This document shows positions 11,867-23,939 of a stretch of DNA of 64,000 nucleotides, one piece after another (position 1 is the first letter of the stretch; every line of letters starts with the position of its first letter). Made by a program: the position numbers and the translations under genes. Origin of the DNA: Marchantia polymorpha subsp. ruderalis. Lineage: Eukaryota > Streptophyta > Marchantiopsida > Marchantiales > Marchantiaceae. The notes beneath the pieces are model-generated. The model did not search any database, was not told where the DNA came from, and saw only the letters and a list, made by a program, of their open reading frames with translations. Location of the stretch: NCBI GenBank assembly GCA_037833965.1, contig AP031353.1:25856501-25920500 (forward strand), written 5' to 3'.

Positions 11867-11944
11867 GTGTTCCTCTGTCCCTGTGGGTTCGACCTTTCTA
11901 CCACTATATTGCAGTTTTAGCCTTTAGTGGGTTATTACATACTT

Positions 11945-14900
11945 TTCATTTTTTTAATAAGGAGTTAAAATAAGGCTAGAGTTGATCCGCTTAGTCAGTT
12001 AAACAAAACCGGATCAGTAGAAGTAGTTGAAAGAGTTAAAGATCTGTCGCCCTTCAATTCCGAAAGGCCAACAGAGAGAAGTCAACCACGAAGTCAGGAA
12101 CAAAGGCAGGGGACAAGGACAAGATGACAGAGAAGAAGCCGAAGATCAAGTAGGTGGGACAGTAGTGATTTCTGGATTTATAGAAGTAGAAGTAGGATCT
12201 GAAATCCCGACTATCCGTAGAAATAGGATTGGAGAATTTTTAGAAGTTAGGGATTTTGAGTGAACTTTTGGCCCGCCGCTTTTGTGAAAGCCTCCGCTTA
12301 TTTAAGTGGAGCTTGCGAATACACCCAGGTCTTTATTCTTGCATATTTCCTTTCCATATTCCTTATTAGTAGAAAGTATTGTGTTTTCCTACGCTAATGT
12401 ACATTTGGCTTCTTGTCTCATTGTTGTCGATATGAGAAAAGCGAGATTCCATTGCAGATCATATGTGAAGGTGACGGAAGTTGTAAGACAGGATCTGGAT
12501 CATTCTAGACTTCAAGATTGAGCAGTGGATTTGTTGGTGTGTCATGGAAGTTGAAGCCTCATTCTTTGAATCTCTAACATGCTCATATGGAATAACCGCG
12601 GCTAGGATTAGAGCAGGCTGACGGTAACTCGGTTTGGCTCACCTAAACTTTCGAATAAGTTCCGTCTACAATACGAAGAGTAGATTTAGAAGTGGAACGG
12701 ATCGTCCAAAGATCGCCGGAACCTAGCTATTGCGGATCCGGGTCGGTGTGTCGTTGTTGTCTGTCGGATCGGAAAGGGCTCACTTGTGTGATCTGCTATC
12801 CAGAATGTTCTAGGTTTTGAATTTGAATTCTGGTTTGAATGAAGAGATCTCTAACATGATACGTTGGGGTTTTTGTCATCTAAGCGAGAGAGATAGATTA
12901 GAATCAGCCTCCGATAATCAATCTCCGAATTTGGAGTATGATTAGATGAGAGTTATGAGTAGTTTCTGACATTACACTAACTAGCCCTCTTAAGAATACT
13001 TGGAATCACACACATAGGAGTAATATAGACTTGTTTTCTTCTCAACTTGAAGATAAACAAGTTTGCGTGTTCCCACACTTGATTAGCAAATTACAATTTT
13101 AAAATCTTTTCACATAAAAATGACTTTATTTTTAAATTTTTACATTCTGATGTAAATATATTCATAATAAATGTATATATATATACAAATATTTTAAATG
13201 TTTGATTTATGAATGGCATTTTTAATTAATTAAATGAAAAGAATAATTAAATTGAATTAAAACCTTTTTTAGTATAATTTTTGGATAAAGGCATTATTTG
13301 AATCAAAATCTATGAAGTAAAATTTTTTGATTCAATTTTTTTAGCATTAAATTGAAATTTTTTTATTTTAAAAGAAAAGATGATTTTGTAAATTTTTTCT
13401 CAAATGTAAATAATAAAAGATTAAATAAATTAAAAAAATTCTTAAAAAAATTCTTTACGTATTTTTTTGTGGAAACTAATCATACAAATTAAAGTTTAAA
13501 TCTCAACATATAATAAGAATTTATAATCTATTTATAGATAATTCATTTAGATTGAGAATTATTATTATATTTTTTCTTTTGATAATGTGTTGGAAATATG
13601 ATATATCATATCACACAATGTATTGGCTTTAAGACTAAAAAAATAAAATTTTATGCTATTAATGCAAACATTGTTACAGATCAATTTAAGAATTGATACA
13701 TGATGCATAGTAGATCAATATGTATCATATGATAAATCACCAAGCTATTTTTTATATTCAGTTTACATTTTGAATATAGCAATTGATGCATTAGATATGT
13801 AAGACAGCTACGTAAAATTAAAAATCTGAATGTCAACAAAGTAACTGAATTCACAACGAGTGAAGGTTTTCTAAAAATTTTGTAAAAATTTGTACACTGA
13901 AATATATAGGAAATCTCAACTATGATTACCAGATTTATTCAAGAAAAAGAATTTAGAAAAATACTATGTCGTTGTATACTGAAAAATTTTAATTCAATCT
14001 ATCAACATTAGGTTACAGAAAATCCTACTTGATATTTCATACAGTTATTTTTTTCTTACTGTATTTTTTTTAAATTTATAAAATACAAATGATAGTTGAA
14101 TTGGTTTTAACTAAAATACGATATTTCAATCGATCTTAAATTAATGATATGTTTGGCGTTGATCTTAGACAAAGATTTATAATTTTGAATTTTTTCAATA
14201 TTTGATTTTCTTTAAGATTTTTGAACTTATTTATTGATTAAAATATCAAAGAAAATAATATATATAAATTTAGTGATAATAGATAACAAATTTACTGTTT
14301 TATGCCATGATAAGATGCTACTGAGATATTTATTAAATTTTTGTAGTGATAAAAAACCATTTCTTTAATTCAAGAATCTCAACAAAATATTTATAATGAC
14401 AAAATAACCAAAAAATCAAATATAAGAAAAAAAAAGAATATATTTTATCAATCGTTGCATTGATAAAAGAGAATACTATATTGGTATTTGATGATACTAA
14501 TTCTAATAAATTATTTAAATTTGTATAGATTTCATCTTCAAATTATTTGAAAAGAATTTCTCAATTTAAATAAACTTATCTATATTTCATGATTGATAAA
14601 ATAAGTCATTAATTAAATCTAGCATATACAAGATGTAAATAAATCTGGAGACATATTCATTTTAAGAGTAAATATTTATAGTAGTCTTAACTCTCATTGA
14701 GAAATAAATACAAAATTTTATTTTCTACATGTTTTTAGAATCTGTAGTGAGATCTTGAAATAAAAAAATGTAGATTGTGTAAGTTGTTTTGAATATTGCA
14801 ACATAAATCTCATGACTTTGATACTTTCTTTGATAATTTCTTTATTAACTGTAAAAATTATTCTGCTGCAATAATGTATGGACTATAAAACAGAAGAGTA

Positions 14901-17190
14901 ATAATTTTTATTTTATTTTATTTTCTCTAAATTTTGAATTGAAATGTATCTAATGATATAATTATATGTTATTATTTGTTCAAAAAAATTTCAGATCCAT
15001 TAAAAAAGATTATTTATTAAATTAGATGACTAGTTGGATCAAATATCATGACTTTAGTAATAGATGCAACTAAAATTTAAAAGTTACCAGATAAAACTTC
15101 ATCCATTAAATGAAATAATTAGGTGGATCAAAAATCATATATTTAGTAATGGATGCAACTTAAATTAGAAAAAAACTCAGATAAATCTACATGGTTACTC
15201 CAATATTCTAAATGATTTTATCAACTTGAGGAATTGAATATTTGAGCATCTAGTGGAAGTATAGTTTGCATCTATGTCAATTTAACCATATTTTTCTTGT
15301 AAGAAGTCACTATATGTAAAATACAAAAATTATCATCAATAAAGCTTCAACTATTGTATGAATAGCTTGTGAATAATATAATACATACTCTAGTCTAACA
15401 GATATTAAATTGGTAATTGAGAAGAAACTTGTTGTTTGTGCACATCAATTGCCTCGTGCTTGAAACAACAAGAAGTACTTTGAAGTCAAATTTATTGTAA
15501 GATCTTCTCTCATACTTGATAACCATATTGCACATGTTGATAGAAGCATTGTGTTTTATATTTGAATAGAAATAACTAGATAAAATTAATTATACTTAAA
15601 AAATCATGAAAATGTCAATACCTGATCATTTTATGGAGTACATAACTCTTTACAAAAAAATATTATTTTCGTTAATTCGTTAATATTTTATTATAAAAAC
15701 TTAATGAAATTTCGTATTGTAATTTATTTATTTCTTCATATAATTTTCGAATAGAGTCAAAAGTAAAAATATAAAGAAAATTTAGAATATGATTCTTTTC
15801 GAAATAATTTGACTTATAATGTACAATTATTAGTCAAGTTAGATAAAACGAAGCGATTAACGAGGCAGTTCATATCTAATGGCTTGAAGTGTCACAAGCT
15901 TTATATAAGCTAAACAACTCTTTTATCGAGATAATAATGATGGACACCCTCTTACTAGTAATAACGGGTGATATATGACTCACTATGAGAAACTTGTGCT
16001 TAAAAGGGGGTTTGGTTTTACAGAAAAATACTGGACCAGCAAATAATAATGAACTTAAAAATTAAAATAAATTATTTTTTAATACACTTGAAAAATATAA
16101 AGAATCAATATAAATTCGTATTTACAAGACTTTATTAATATAAATTGATATTCAATATATATTTAATATTTCATATATTCAAAAAAATTGAATAAATTGC
16201 TTTCAAAGAAAATTATTAATTAATTATGATAACTTATACTTATTCCGAAAAAATGAGGTATCAAATTGGATGATGTTTGATGTGTTGTTTACAATATATT
16301 AAGTTTTGAAAGTTTATTTTGACAAATCTATAACTTACACGATTATTTAAAAAAGATATACTAATTACTGAGAGCTGATTATGTACAATTTCAATAAAAA
16401 CTAAAACACAACATAAAGGATCTATGTTATCACTTGAAAATGTGATATTGAATATCTTGATAATTTTTCTTGCAGATGTACACATTCTACTCTCATATTA
16501 TTTCAATGCCATTTATATATGAGTGATAAATACATGCAATGTATTTATCATTCATATAAATGGCATTGAATCTCTACATGCACTATATGCAACATGTACA
16601 AAACGCTCTTCTTCCAAATGCATTTTGTACCTCTACAAATTTTACAGATATGCAAATAAAAAATGCATTTTCATAACCTCATCGATTCTTAAAAAATGGA
16701 ATAAAGTTGAAAGAAATTTAAATTCAAAATAAATTCTTGCTTGTACATGAAGGCAGAGGATAGTTATTGATGATGGATTTGCCGTTTGAAGAGGTTTTTT
16801 TTGCCTCCTTTTTCTGCAATCGATTTAAACTAAAGTGTATTTACTCTTGAGTCAAGAGTCTTGACCGAAGAGCCCGAAGATACTGCTTTGCACATTGTGA
16901 TTGCAAATCCTTCATTGACACAATCTGGAACAGTATAAATGTAGAATCGACAATTAAGATCTCAAAGCATAGGAATTTATGAACAGTTTCGCTCTTTGTG
17001 TCATTAGTGTATTTCTCTATCTAGGTTATTGCATAGTATATCTCAGGAAAAATACATTGCTCTATGAAGAGCACTATTTATCTAATGGGGAGTAGAGTGA
17101 TAACTTTGGATGATCTACTGAAGATATTCTTTTGAAATATGCACCTAATAGTTTAGATATCGTCATGCTAGTTAGTAACATCCCCATGTA
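11945..17190. other. Spacer: decayed island then AT-rich DNA
   Basis: 11990-13080 is less AT-rich and holds a short charged reading frame (12027-12263, 78 aa, Arg/Glu/Gln-rich) that might be a gag remnant; I do not recognise it. 13080-16480 is strongly AT-rich with no supportable gene. Two loosely similar ~60-bp segments lie at about 15020-15080 and 15115-15180 (both contain GATCAAA...TTTAGTAAT.GATGCAACT). A long hairpin follows at 16502. Confidence 0.5.
16502..16571. repeat. Long near-perfect hairpin
   Basis: A ~33-nt arm starting TTCAATGCCATTTATAT is followed, after 3 nt, by its near-perfect reverse complement ending ATATAAATGGCATTGAA. The only irregularity is a 2-nt bulge. It stands alone in AT-rich DNA. 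It may be a miniature fold-back element or a small-RNA hairpin; no choice can be made from sequence alone. Confidence 0.7.
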
Positions 17191-17192
17191 AA

Positions 17193-17511
17193 ATAGAAAT
17201 AGTTTTCAACCAGCAATTGACGCGTCTCGGTTTCACCTCACTGACTGCGTCAATGGGGCATTGACGCAGTCAGTGCCCCAAGCGCATGTTATATGGCATG
17301 GGTATATGCATTTCGTTTTATACACGTACCGCTTGCTGATTCTCGGCGTCACTTTTGCTGATTCTCACCGTTTTGCTGAATCTTTTGCCGTTCCGTTATT
17401 CCCTGGATATAAGCTATGATATCATTTTCTATAGAAATGGAAATAGTTTGGAAATAGCAATTGACGGGTCTCGGTGTCACCTCACTAACTGCGTCATTGC
17501 CCCAAGCCCAA
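17193..17511. repeat. Direct repeat with a 17-bp hairpin
   Basis: A segment reading GCAATTGACG.GTCTCGG.. then TCACCTCACT.ACTGCGTCA occurs at about 17213-17255 and again at about 17457-17495. In the first copy it is folded back on itself: ACTGACTGCGTCAATG (17240-17255) and its perfect reverse complement (17259-17274) flank a GGG loop, and one further outer pair extends the stem. Confidence 0.75.
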
Positions 17512-18084
17512 AGTTTTAGAGAATATCGTATGAAAGAAGAAATCATACTCGGAGGAGATAAAGTGCTTGCGGTCGTTGCGCACTAGAAAACGGTGGCTTC
17601 TCCGGGAATAGCGGGGGACAATTACCGGCCAAATATACGGCTCTTGTGCCGCACGTGATCGAAAAGGCCCGTGGCTTTCGGCCCACGGGTATACACGTGG
17701 GTCAAAATGGGAACGATAGAACGTCTCAAGTCCGTTAAAGAGGCGGAATCTGGCTGTCCAGCGCAGCGAACTTCAACGCACTTTATCCAGAAAGTAAAAG
17801 AAAAAGGCTCTCATGAATCATGATATCATCCGGGTGGAGCGGACGGAACGGAGCGGCGGCGGACGCCGTTCCGTTATTCTCTGGACGGTCCGTTCTTGCA
17901 GCAGCTGACGGCTGTTGTTGGTCCGGTAGTCCACATGAGCTTCGGATGCTTGTGCTCTGCTCTCTCATTGAACATCTTCGAAGGCATCAACAAAGAAGCT
18001 GCCATATCTCTCCCCAAGAACTGCAAACTCTCACTGCCTCCTGGCTCTCAGTGCTAACGAACGTGGTTTTGTCATGCAACATTC

Positions 18085-18116
18085 ACTGCCGCTTTCCAGC
18101 ATTGGAAAGCGGCAGT
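18085..18116. repeat. Perfect 14-bp hairpin, GCAT loop
   Basis: ACTGCCGCTTTCCA, loop GCAT, then the exact reverse complement. No poly-T run follows, and eukaryotic terminators do not look like this, so it is not read as a terminator. Confidence 0.85.
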
Positions 18117-18957
18117 TCACCGAAGGATCTGTGATTACGAAACAAAACCTTCAGCTCTCGACCTGATTTCCGTCGGCTCTGTACTTGTGTCCCACATTGA
18201 AGCTCATCTCAGCTCTAAGGATCCATACCTCAACCTTCGTTGTTGCCTTCGATCGAGCTCTATATGTAGATCTCAAATCTGAGAAGTGAAGTAACGATCG
18301 CGCGTTTTACCAAATTGCTTCACCGCAGGCTCATGTAGTTGGCGGCGCCAAAGAGCGATGACAACAACTCCAAACGCAACTAGCACATTTTATGTCTTCA
18401 CCTTCAAGCGATCATGGATCTTCCGTATAATGGAACCAGGGTGCAATACGGCTACCTTTTGACGTTCATCGGACCTTTTTATGCTTATAGATACAGCCAG
18501 TCTGCTGGTGCAGTGGGTAACTGCATACTTGTTTTGTGTTAGAGAGGGAACTCTTGTGCAAGATGACAACGAGTTACTTGGGGTGATATATATATTTTCA
18601 GTCGAAGTCAACTGAAAATTCGTCTCACATAAATGGATTACTCTTTCCGGCTCGCATGCCTGCCCAATATCACATCAGTCTCAGTGGAAAACGCCATCTA
18701 AATCCTTTGGTTTCATCTATGTACCGCTTGATGGGGTCTACTTTATATTTCTTACCTTTGATCTCAGTGTGAATCATCAAATACTGCACTTCTCATCCTC
18801 AATCAAATGTGATGGAAAATATGCTTGTACACTAAATAACTCGTACCAAGTATAGTTAGCTTTACTCCTCTATGTGATGAAACTGACACTCGCTTTTTTG
18901 CACCTGGTACTCCTACGCGAATAAGTATCAATATCTGTAGAACAGTCAAATTGACGA

Positions 18958-18989
18958 TAACATGACGTTCCAGCCGGAACGTCATGTTA
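18958..18989. repeat. Perfect 14-bp hairpin, AGCC loop
   Basis: TAACATGACGTTCC, loop AGCC, then the exact reverse complement. It has the same architecture as the hairpin at 18085 (14-bp arms, 4-nt loop) but an unrelated sequence. Confidence 0.85.
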
Positions 18990-19019
18990 CGTTCGACAGG
19001 CAGACAGATTCGAGACCTT

Positions 19020-19403
19020 TTAACTCCAGAATTTTTCATTTCCGAAGACTTTGTTGATAATCTTTCTGAGGATACAAGTAACTGCTAAATTTGGTAAATC
19101 GAAGTTAAGATTTAAAAGTCCAATGTCCAACAATTGCTCCTCGTCAGTCGCTCTTCTGTAGAGAGCACCATCAGCTTCGTCTGATTGAACCGGACTAGAA
19201 ATTGAGATTATGTTCTTATATCCCTCTTCTAGCACGACATAGGATAAGCCAGACTTGCAACTCTTCTTCCGAGCCACTGTCTCTCTGAAAGATTTTCCTT
19301 TTACAAGGCTGTCGTTATTATTGAACGTGGATCCAATATGCTCCTGACAGTGTGCAAATAAGGAGATATACATATTGCAACAATCTGTCTTAACAATGAT
19401 CAA
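19020..19403 (-). CDS. Unrecognised 127-aa reading frame
   Basis: Open frame of 127 codons on the same strand as the P450 and about 680 bp beyond its stop. Cys occurs several times in the first half and the C-terminal half is Leu/Asn-rich (LLDIGLLNLNFDLPNLA). No domain is recognised, no signal peptide or membrane segment is apparent, and there is no paralogue in the window. It may be an exon, a small gene or a chance frame; the less AT-rich context makes chance a little less likely than in the neighbouring spacers. Confidence 0.25.
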   Translation of the reverse strand: MIIVKTDCCNMYISLFAHCQEHIGSTFNNNDSLVKGKSFRETVARKKSCKSGLSYVVLEEGYKNIISISSPVQSDEADGALYRRATDEEQLLDIGLLNLNFDLPNLAVTCILRKIINKVFGNEKFWS

Positions 19404-20083
19404 TGACGGTAGAGAAGCTATCGCGACCCTACGACCCTAGGACACAAGGGACTGATCTGGTCAAACATTTATTGTTCTTTACATCCTGAATAGAATTGAC
19501 TTTGTTGGAACCATAGCTGCCTGATATGCGGGTCTGGACTCCGAGGTGATCTGAAAAGATCATCTCGGATCACCACTGGAAAGATTCGAAAATTGACTAT
19601 CACATGGACGTTTAAAATATTTCTATTTCCATTGTTGAATTAAAAAAGTGATGAGAGTTATTGCAGGACGTTGAAAATTTTTAGATATCAACCTCATCAC
19701 TTTTTCATCTGACTATCATTCATGATTTCAAAGTACATTTCTAGATATATTTGGAATAATCTTACATTTTGCATTACTTTATAAAAGCTGAATACTTTAG
19801 ACAAGACTCCTTCAAAACTATCAAAGATATTTTAGAAATTCAAGTTTGAATTTCTAAATTTGACATTGTATATCCGTACTGCGCAGATCCTACTTTCTTT
19901 CACAACTCATCACTTCTGTAATTGTTTTGCGCTGCTTTTTGATTGTTCCATGCCATCTCAAACATGTTCCATGAAGCAAGTTGTTACGGAGCAGGACGTA
20001 TTCTAAAACCGACATGCGTCCAGAGGACGATTATCACATTTATGTTCCTTGTAAGGACGTAAGTTATCTGAAAGATATCCACC

Positions 20084-22612
20084 TTAAGTTTGCACGCTGC
20101 ACAACTTCGGGGATAATCGTGGTGTTACTGAAACTAGAATTGGAGAAACCAGTGAAGAAGCAACTCCAGCTTTCTCAGTCATGTCCATATCTTCTGGTTT
20201 CATTCCTGCAGGAAGAGAGAACTCGAACATTTGAAGCAATGTCGCCAGAGTAATCTCCACCATCAGCGCACCAATTCCCATGCCTGGACACTGCCTTCGA
20301 CCCGCTCCGAAAGGCAGGAGGCAGAAGTCTTGGCCTTTCATATCTATGGGATTGTTCGCAAATCTCTCCGGCTTGAAACTGTTCGGACTTTCCCACAATT
20401 CCGGGCTTCGTTGTATGGCGTATACGTTGATAAAAACCTGCATATTTTTTGGAATTTTATATCCACCGACAGTCGTAGGAACCGTGGACTCATGAGGTAA
20501 CAGAAGTGGCAACGATGGATGAAGACGGAAAGTCTCTTTTATCACCATCTTTAGATACTTGAGGTTGATAAGGTCTGACTCCTCCACTACTCTCTCTCTG
20601 CCCACAACTTCATCCAGTTCCTTGACAAGCTTCTCCTTGACGTCTGGATTCCTCATCAATTCAGCCATCACGAAAAAAATGGAGCCTGCTGTAGTCTCTA
20701 TTCCACCTATCAAAAAATCCTGTCAGAGTGCAACGGAAGCAAGGTCATGATCAGGCTGTTGCTCTGAATTTGAGCATTTACCATGGTCCACGCACCTGAC
20801 GCTTTGTGAGAAGGCGTCGAGTGACTGACTAGCTGCGAGGTTTCTCTGTGATAATTCAACCTACCAAACGGATCTCGACACCACCGTTAATACACATCGC
20901 GAAAAGTACAATATATGGATTAGGAACATGTCACTACAACCCAACTCTGAAATACTGCAGTCACTGTAACCCTCCATACGTATCCTCGAACTCACTTCAG
21001 GTCGGGATTTTGTGACTCGTAGGCATATTTTTACAGTTGATGAGACGATGAAAAATATGGATAAAATCAAACGTGAATGGAACTTACGTTGATAAGAACT
21101 TTGATTTGGAGATCTGTCATATTTTTTCCTTCTTCAGTGTGCTGGATGGACAACAAAGTTTGCATGAAGCCTTGGTCCTCAGGAGTATCACTTGTAGCTT
21201 CGCGACGAAGGGCGTCGATGGCATCTGAGAGAAAGCTGTCGAACTCGCGATGGACTTTCACAAATGTGGCTTCCGCGCCTCCCACATCCAGCCACCTCAA
21301 GAATGGAAAGCATTCACCCAACACAAGGAAGGGTAAAGATGCAACTGCTCTGATAAGTTGTGAGAGGTTCTTCCTACCATTGCATTCAGATGACCTGGCC
21401 GCTGACATTCCTCCAGTTAGTCTTTTCCCCAGCAGAAGTTTGGACATGTGGTAGAAGATAATGTCGAATAATTCTTCGCGTAGATCTATGAGTTGGTTTT
21501 GCTGACATTCAAGTAGGGAGTTCACTGCGGTCATCATCGTGTCATGCCTGGAAACCTACGAATAGCCAACAAATGCGACGTTGGGCTGGATAATTTTCAT
21601 TCTCCAATGGATCCTAAAGCGTCCTTACAGTAAATAAAAATTCGCTGCCTCGATGTGAAGTGACATATGACCAGTGGATATGACACCAAATACGTGTTCA
21701 AAGTAAAAGATGTCACTCGAAGACGATGGTCTAGATACGATGCTTCCATTTCTACGCACTGCTGATACTGCGAACATGATCTTCATCAACAGCATTGCCT
21801 AGGATGGTACAAGCCAAGGAAAGTAAGACTACATGCTACCTCCTAGATCAAACACAGAAACTGCACAACGACCTGAGACGTATCCGCCAAAAGAAGATTG
21901 TGTTTTACAACTATATTCATTCCTAGGAAGTTGAATCTAGTCGGTGAAGTAATCAACACGAAGAAGGAAGTTCAGATCCTTTCGCTGAGAATAAAGTTTT
22001 CTTGCATACGAATCATCCCAAGATGAGATTAATGTAAGCGTCAGTAAGCAGCTGAAGAATCGAGGACGTGGTTGATCTGGACATGATCATCCCATCTGTC
22101 TACCCTATGGCCATCGAACTCTGAGCAAAAATTGGCTCGATGGCTTGTATGTAAAATACCTGTTGCTTTTGGACGGCCTTTGAAGACATCAACTTGGAAC
22201 TAAGTTTCCTCATCAAACGCCAGTGATCATCACATTGTGAAAAAATAATATCTTGTCGTTGGTAGAAGACAAGTTCGCCTACAAGTGTGAAAGGACGACC
22301 TGCAAACGATGCATCTTGATTTTTGAGAATCTCCTTGGCCAAATCTGGAGTGGATATAACCAAGACCTTTAGCATTCCTAACTTCAATTGATACAAAGGT
22401 CCAAATTTCTGGGCGAGATTCATCAGAGTGAGATGGACAATCGATTCGCTGTTCAGAAGCGGAAGATTTCCAATCACTGGCCATCCACGAGGTCCAGGAA
22501 TTCCCGTCTCTTTCCGGAGGACTACGTTCTTCGTGTAGACGAATATAGTCGACACCAGTAAGATAAGGAGCAGCAACAATAGTGCACTCATGTCAGAAAA
22601 CATGTCGGCCAC
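20084..22612 (-). CDS. Cytochrome P450, plant A-type (CYP71 clan-like), 3 exons
   Basis: Spliced gene with exons 22612-22160, 21555-21088 and 20719-20084 (453, 468 and 636 nt), giving 518 aa, a normal length for microsomal plant P450s. Both introns (604 and 368 bp) are phase 0 with GT...AG borders; the donor of intron 2 is GTAAGT. Features by residue: hydrophobic membrane anchor 9-26, hinge PGPRGWP 39-45, C-helix WRLMR 131-135, I-helix GGIETT 312-317, K-helix ETFR 369-372, PERF 424-427, heme loop PFGAGRRQCPG with the ligand Cys at about 451. All residues needed for a monooxygenase are present. It should be an ER-bound, NADPH-P450 reductase-dependent oxygenase; substrate and CYP family cannot be told from motifs alone. 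The start could also be one of the Mets at residue 4 or 8. Confidence 0.92.
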
Positions 22613-22732
22613 CTTCCAGCGACGACACGAGTCCCTTCCCTATTCTTCGACTACTGAGACGGAGTATCTATGAGATTTGGATCAGCAAGCGCTTTGAGGT
22701 CGAAGGTTCAACATTTGCTGGTTATGTGAGCA

Positions 22733-22739
22733 TTAAATA
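22733..22739 (-). promoter_or_regulatory. Possible TATA box of the P450 gene
   Basis: TATTTAA on the minus strand, about 120 bp upstream of the first Met, in a suitable position for a plant core promoter. It is a weak match in AT-containing DNA, so it is only a candidate. Confidence 0.35.
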
Positions 22740-22799
22740 CAGGTCACATAGCTGCTCTCCAGCATTGTTCGTGTCTTTTAGAATAACTTATCAATGATT

Positions 22800-23939
22800 T
22801 GAGAAATTGAAATTTTTGTATATTGGGTGTAGGATAACAACTGCGGAATGATTTATGCTTAGATTAAAAATATGTGCTATTAAAAAGTTTAGAGAATGAA
22901 GCCCAATCATATAACCAGATGAGATATGCGTATCATCAGAGTCTATGAATTGATTATCAAATTTATATCTTGAGATTTTGAAAAAAAACTACTAAAATAC
23001 ATTATTTTTTTCAAATTTTTGTTACCAATTTTGAATAATTATTTCTGAATTACAGATATTAATAATCAATTCAAGTATCAACCGCAATTGAATATTTAAT
23101 ATTTAGAGTTAAAATTCAATAGTTGATGTTTATGCAATATTTCATTCGATTGTACTCAAAAATTATTTTCTGTTCAATAAAAAAATTAATTTTGGATCAT
23201 GTTTATTTAATTACAATTAAATACAAATACTATCTATGATAATTTATTATGATTCTTGCTATTAAATTTATCAAATCAATTAATTTTTCTAGAAATATTC
23301 ATTTAGCATGTTTATGAAATTTTTAATCACTGTATTTTTTAATTATATTTGAATAGATATTTTTAAAAAAATATCTTGTGTGTAATTAAAAAAATTTGTT
23401 TTAAACGTTTGTTGTTAACTTTGAATCTAGTTTTAAAAAAATTACATTTTATTTTTGTTCTCATATATTTCTTTTTGTGACGATTTTATGCTTCATTGTG
23501 AATTAAATTTAATATTCATGGTAAAAATTATTTCCAGAGAAATTAATTTTTTTTTTATCAATTATGAAGATAGTATATTGTGTCAGAGAGATATTATGTT
23601 AACGTTCTTATATGACCAATTACCAAATTTAACTAATATTTTATTGACATTAATTATAATAATTAGAAATATGGATTGATTTTGAAAAATTTTATTTTTG
23701 ATATATGTTGAGGATATTATTATCTAAAATTAAACACTACTTTGGAAAAAGTTACTTTAAAACAGTTAATAAACGTATTTGTATAATTAGAATTAATTGA
23801 AATTAAATTGTATTCAAAACATGATGTAGTAAAATTTAACCAAGAAATTGTAACACGGTCAAATTCGACAAAACTTGGTAATGTGAACTATTCGTCCACA
23901 TGCATAGCATTCACAATTGTCACGAACTACAGTTCCTCA
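22800..23939. other. AT-rich spacer
   Basis: Strongly AT-rich. The short reading frame at 23455-23679 has no recognisable motif, and I see no gene, RNA or terminal repeat here. Confidence 0.5.

Larger units (their letters stand above)
1691..11939 (+). mobile_element. Unit A1, ORF-bearing TGT...ACA element, split by B1
   Basis: Subfamily A unit with a net length of about 5.37 kb once the nested B1 is discounted. It starts TGTGGTACCCCAC and ends GTGGGTTATTACA. The 5-bp target duplication is TACTT (1686-1690 and 11940-11944). Parts in order: GC-rich leader with short palindromes (about 1800-2930), ORF (from 2934, interrupted by B1, ending 10926), TATA box (10963), palindrome (10975-10991), and a tail of about 0.95 kb with a (GT)n tract. 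It is very similar to A2. The structure fits a giant solo LTR with a U3-located ORF; a DNA element moved by a retroviral-type integrase is the alternative. It is young in appearance and broken mainly by the insertion. Confidence 0.85.
17520..19010. other. Mixed stretch without a recognised gene
   Basis: Less AT-rich than the flanks. It contains G-box-like ACGTG words (17653, 17695) and several short reading frames (for example 17820-18134 plus, 104 aa) with no motif I recognise. It could include exons of an unrecognised gene or relics of one. Two perfect hairpins within it are listed separately. Confidence 0.4.

Noticed and set aside
12027-12263. 78-aa charged frame as a gene
   Set aside because: No motif, no conserved start, AT-rich decayed context; at best a gag relic.
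13100-16480. Possible genes in the AT-rich stretch
   Set aside because: Only very short frames; no splice-consistent coding pattern or protein motif could be supported.
18085-18116. Rho-independent terminator
   Set aside because: No U-run follows, and the setting is a eukaryotic nuclear genome.
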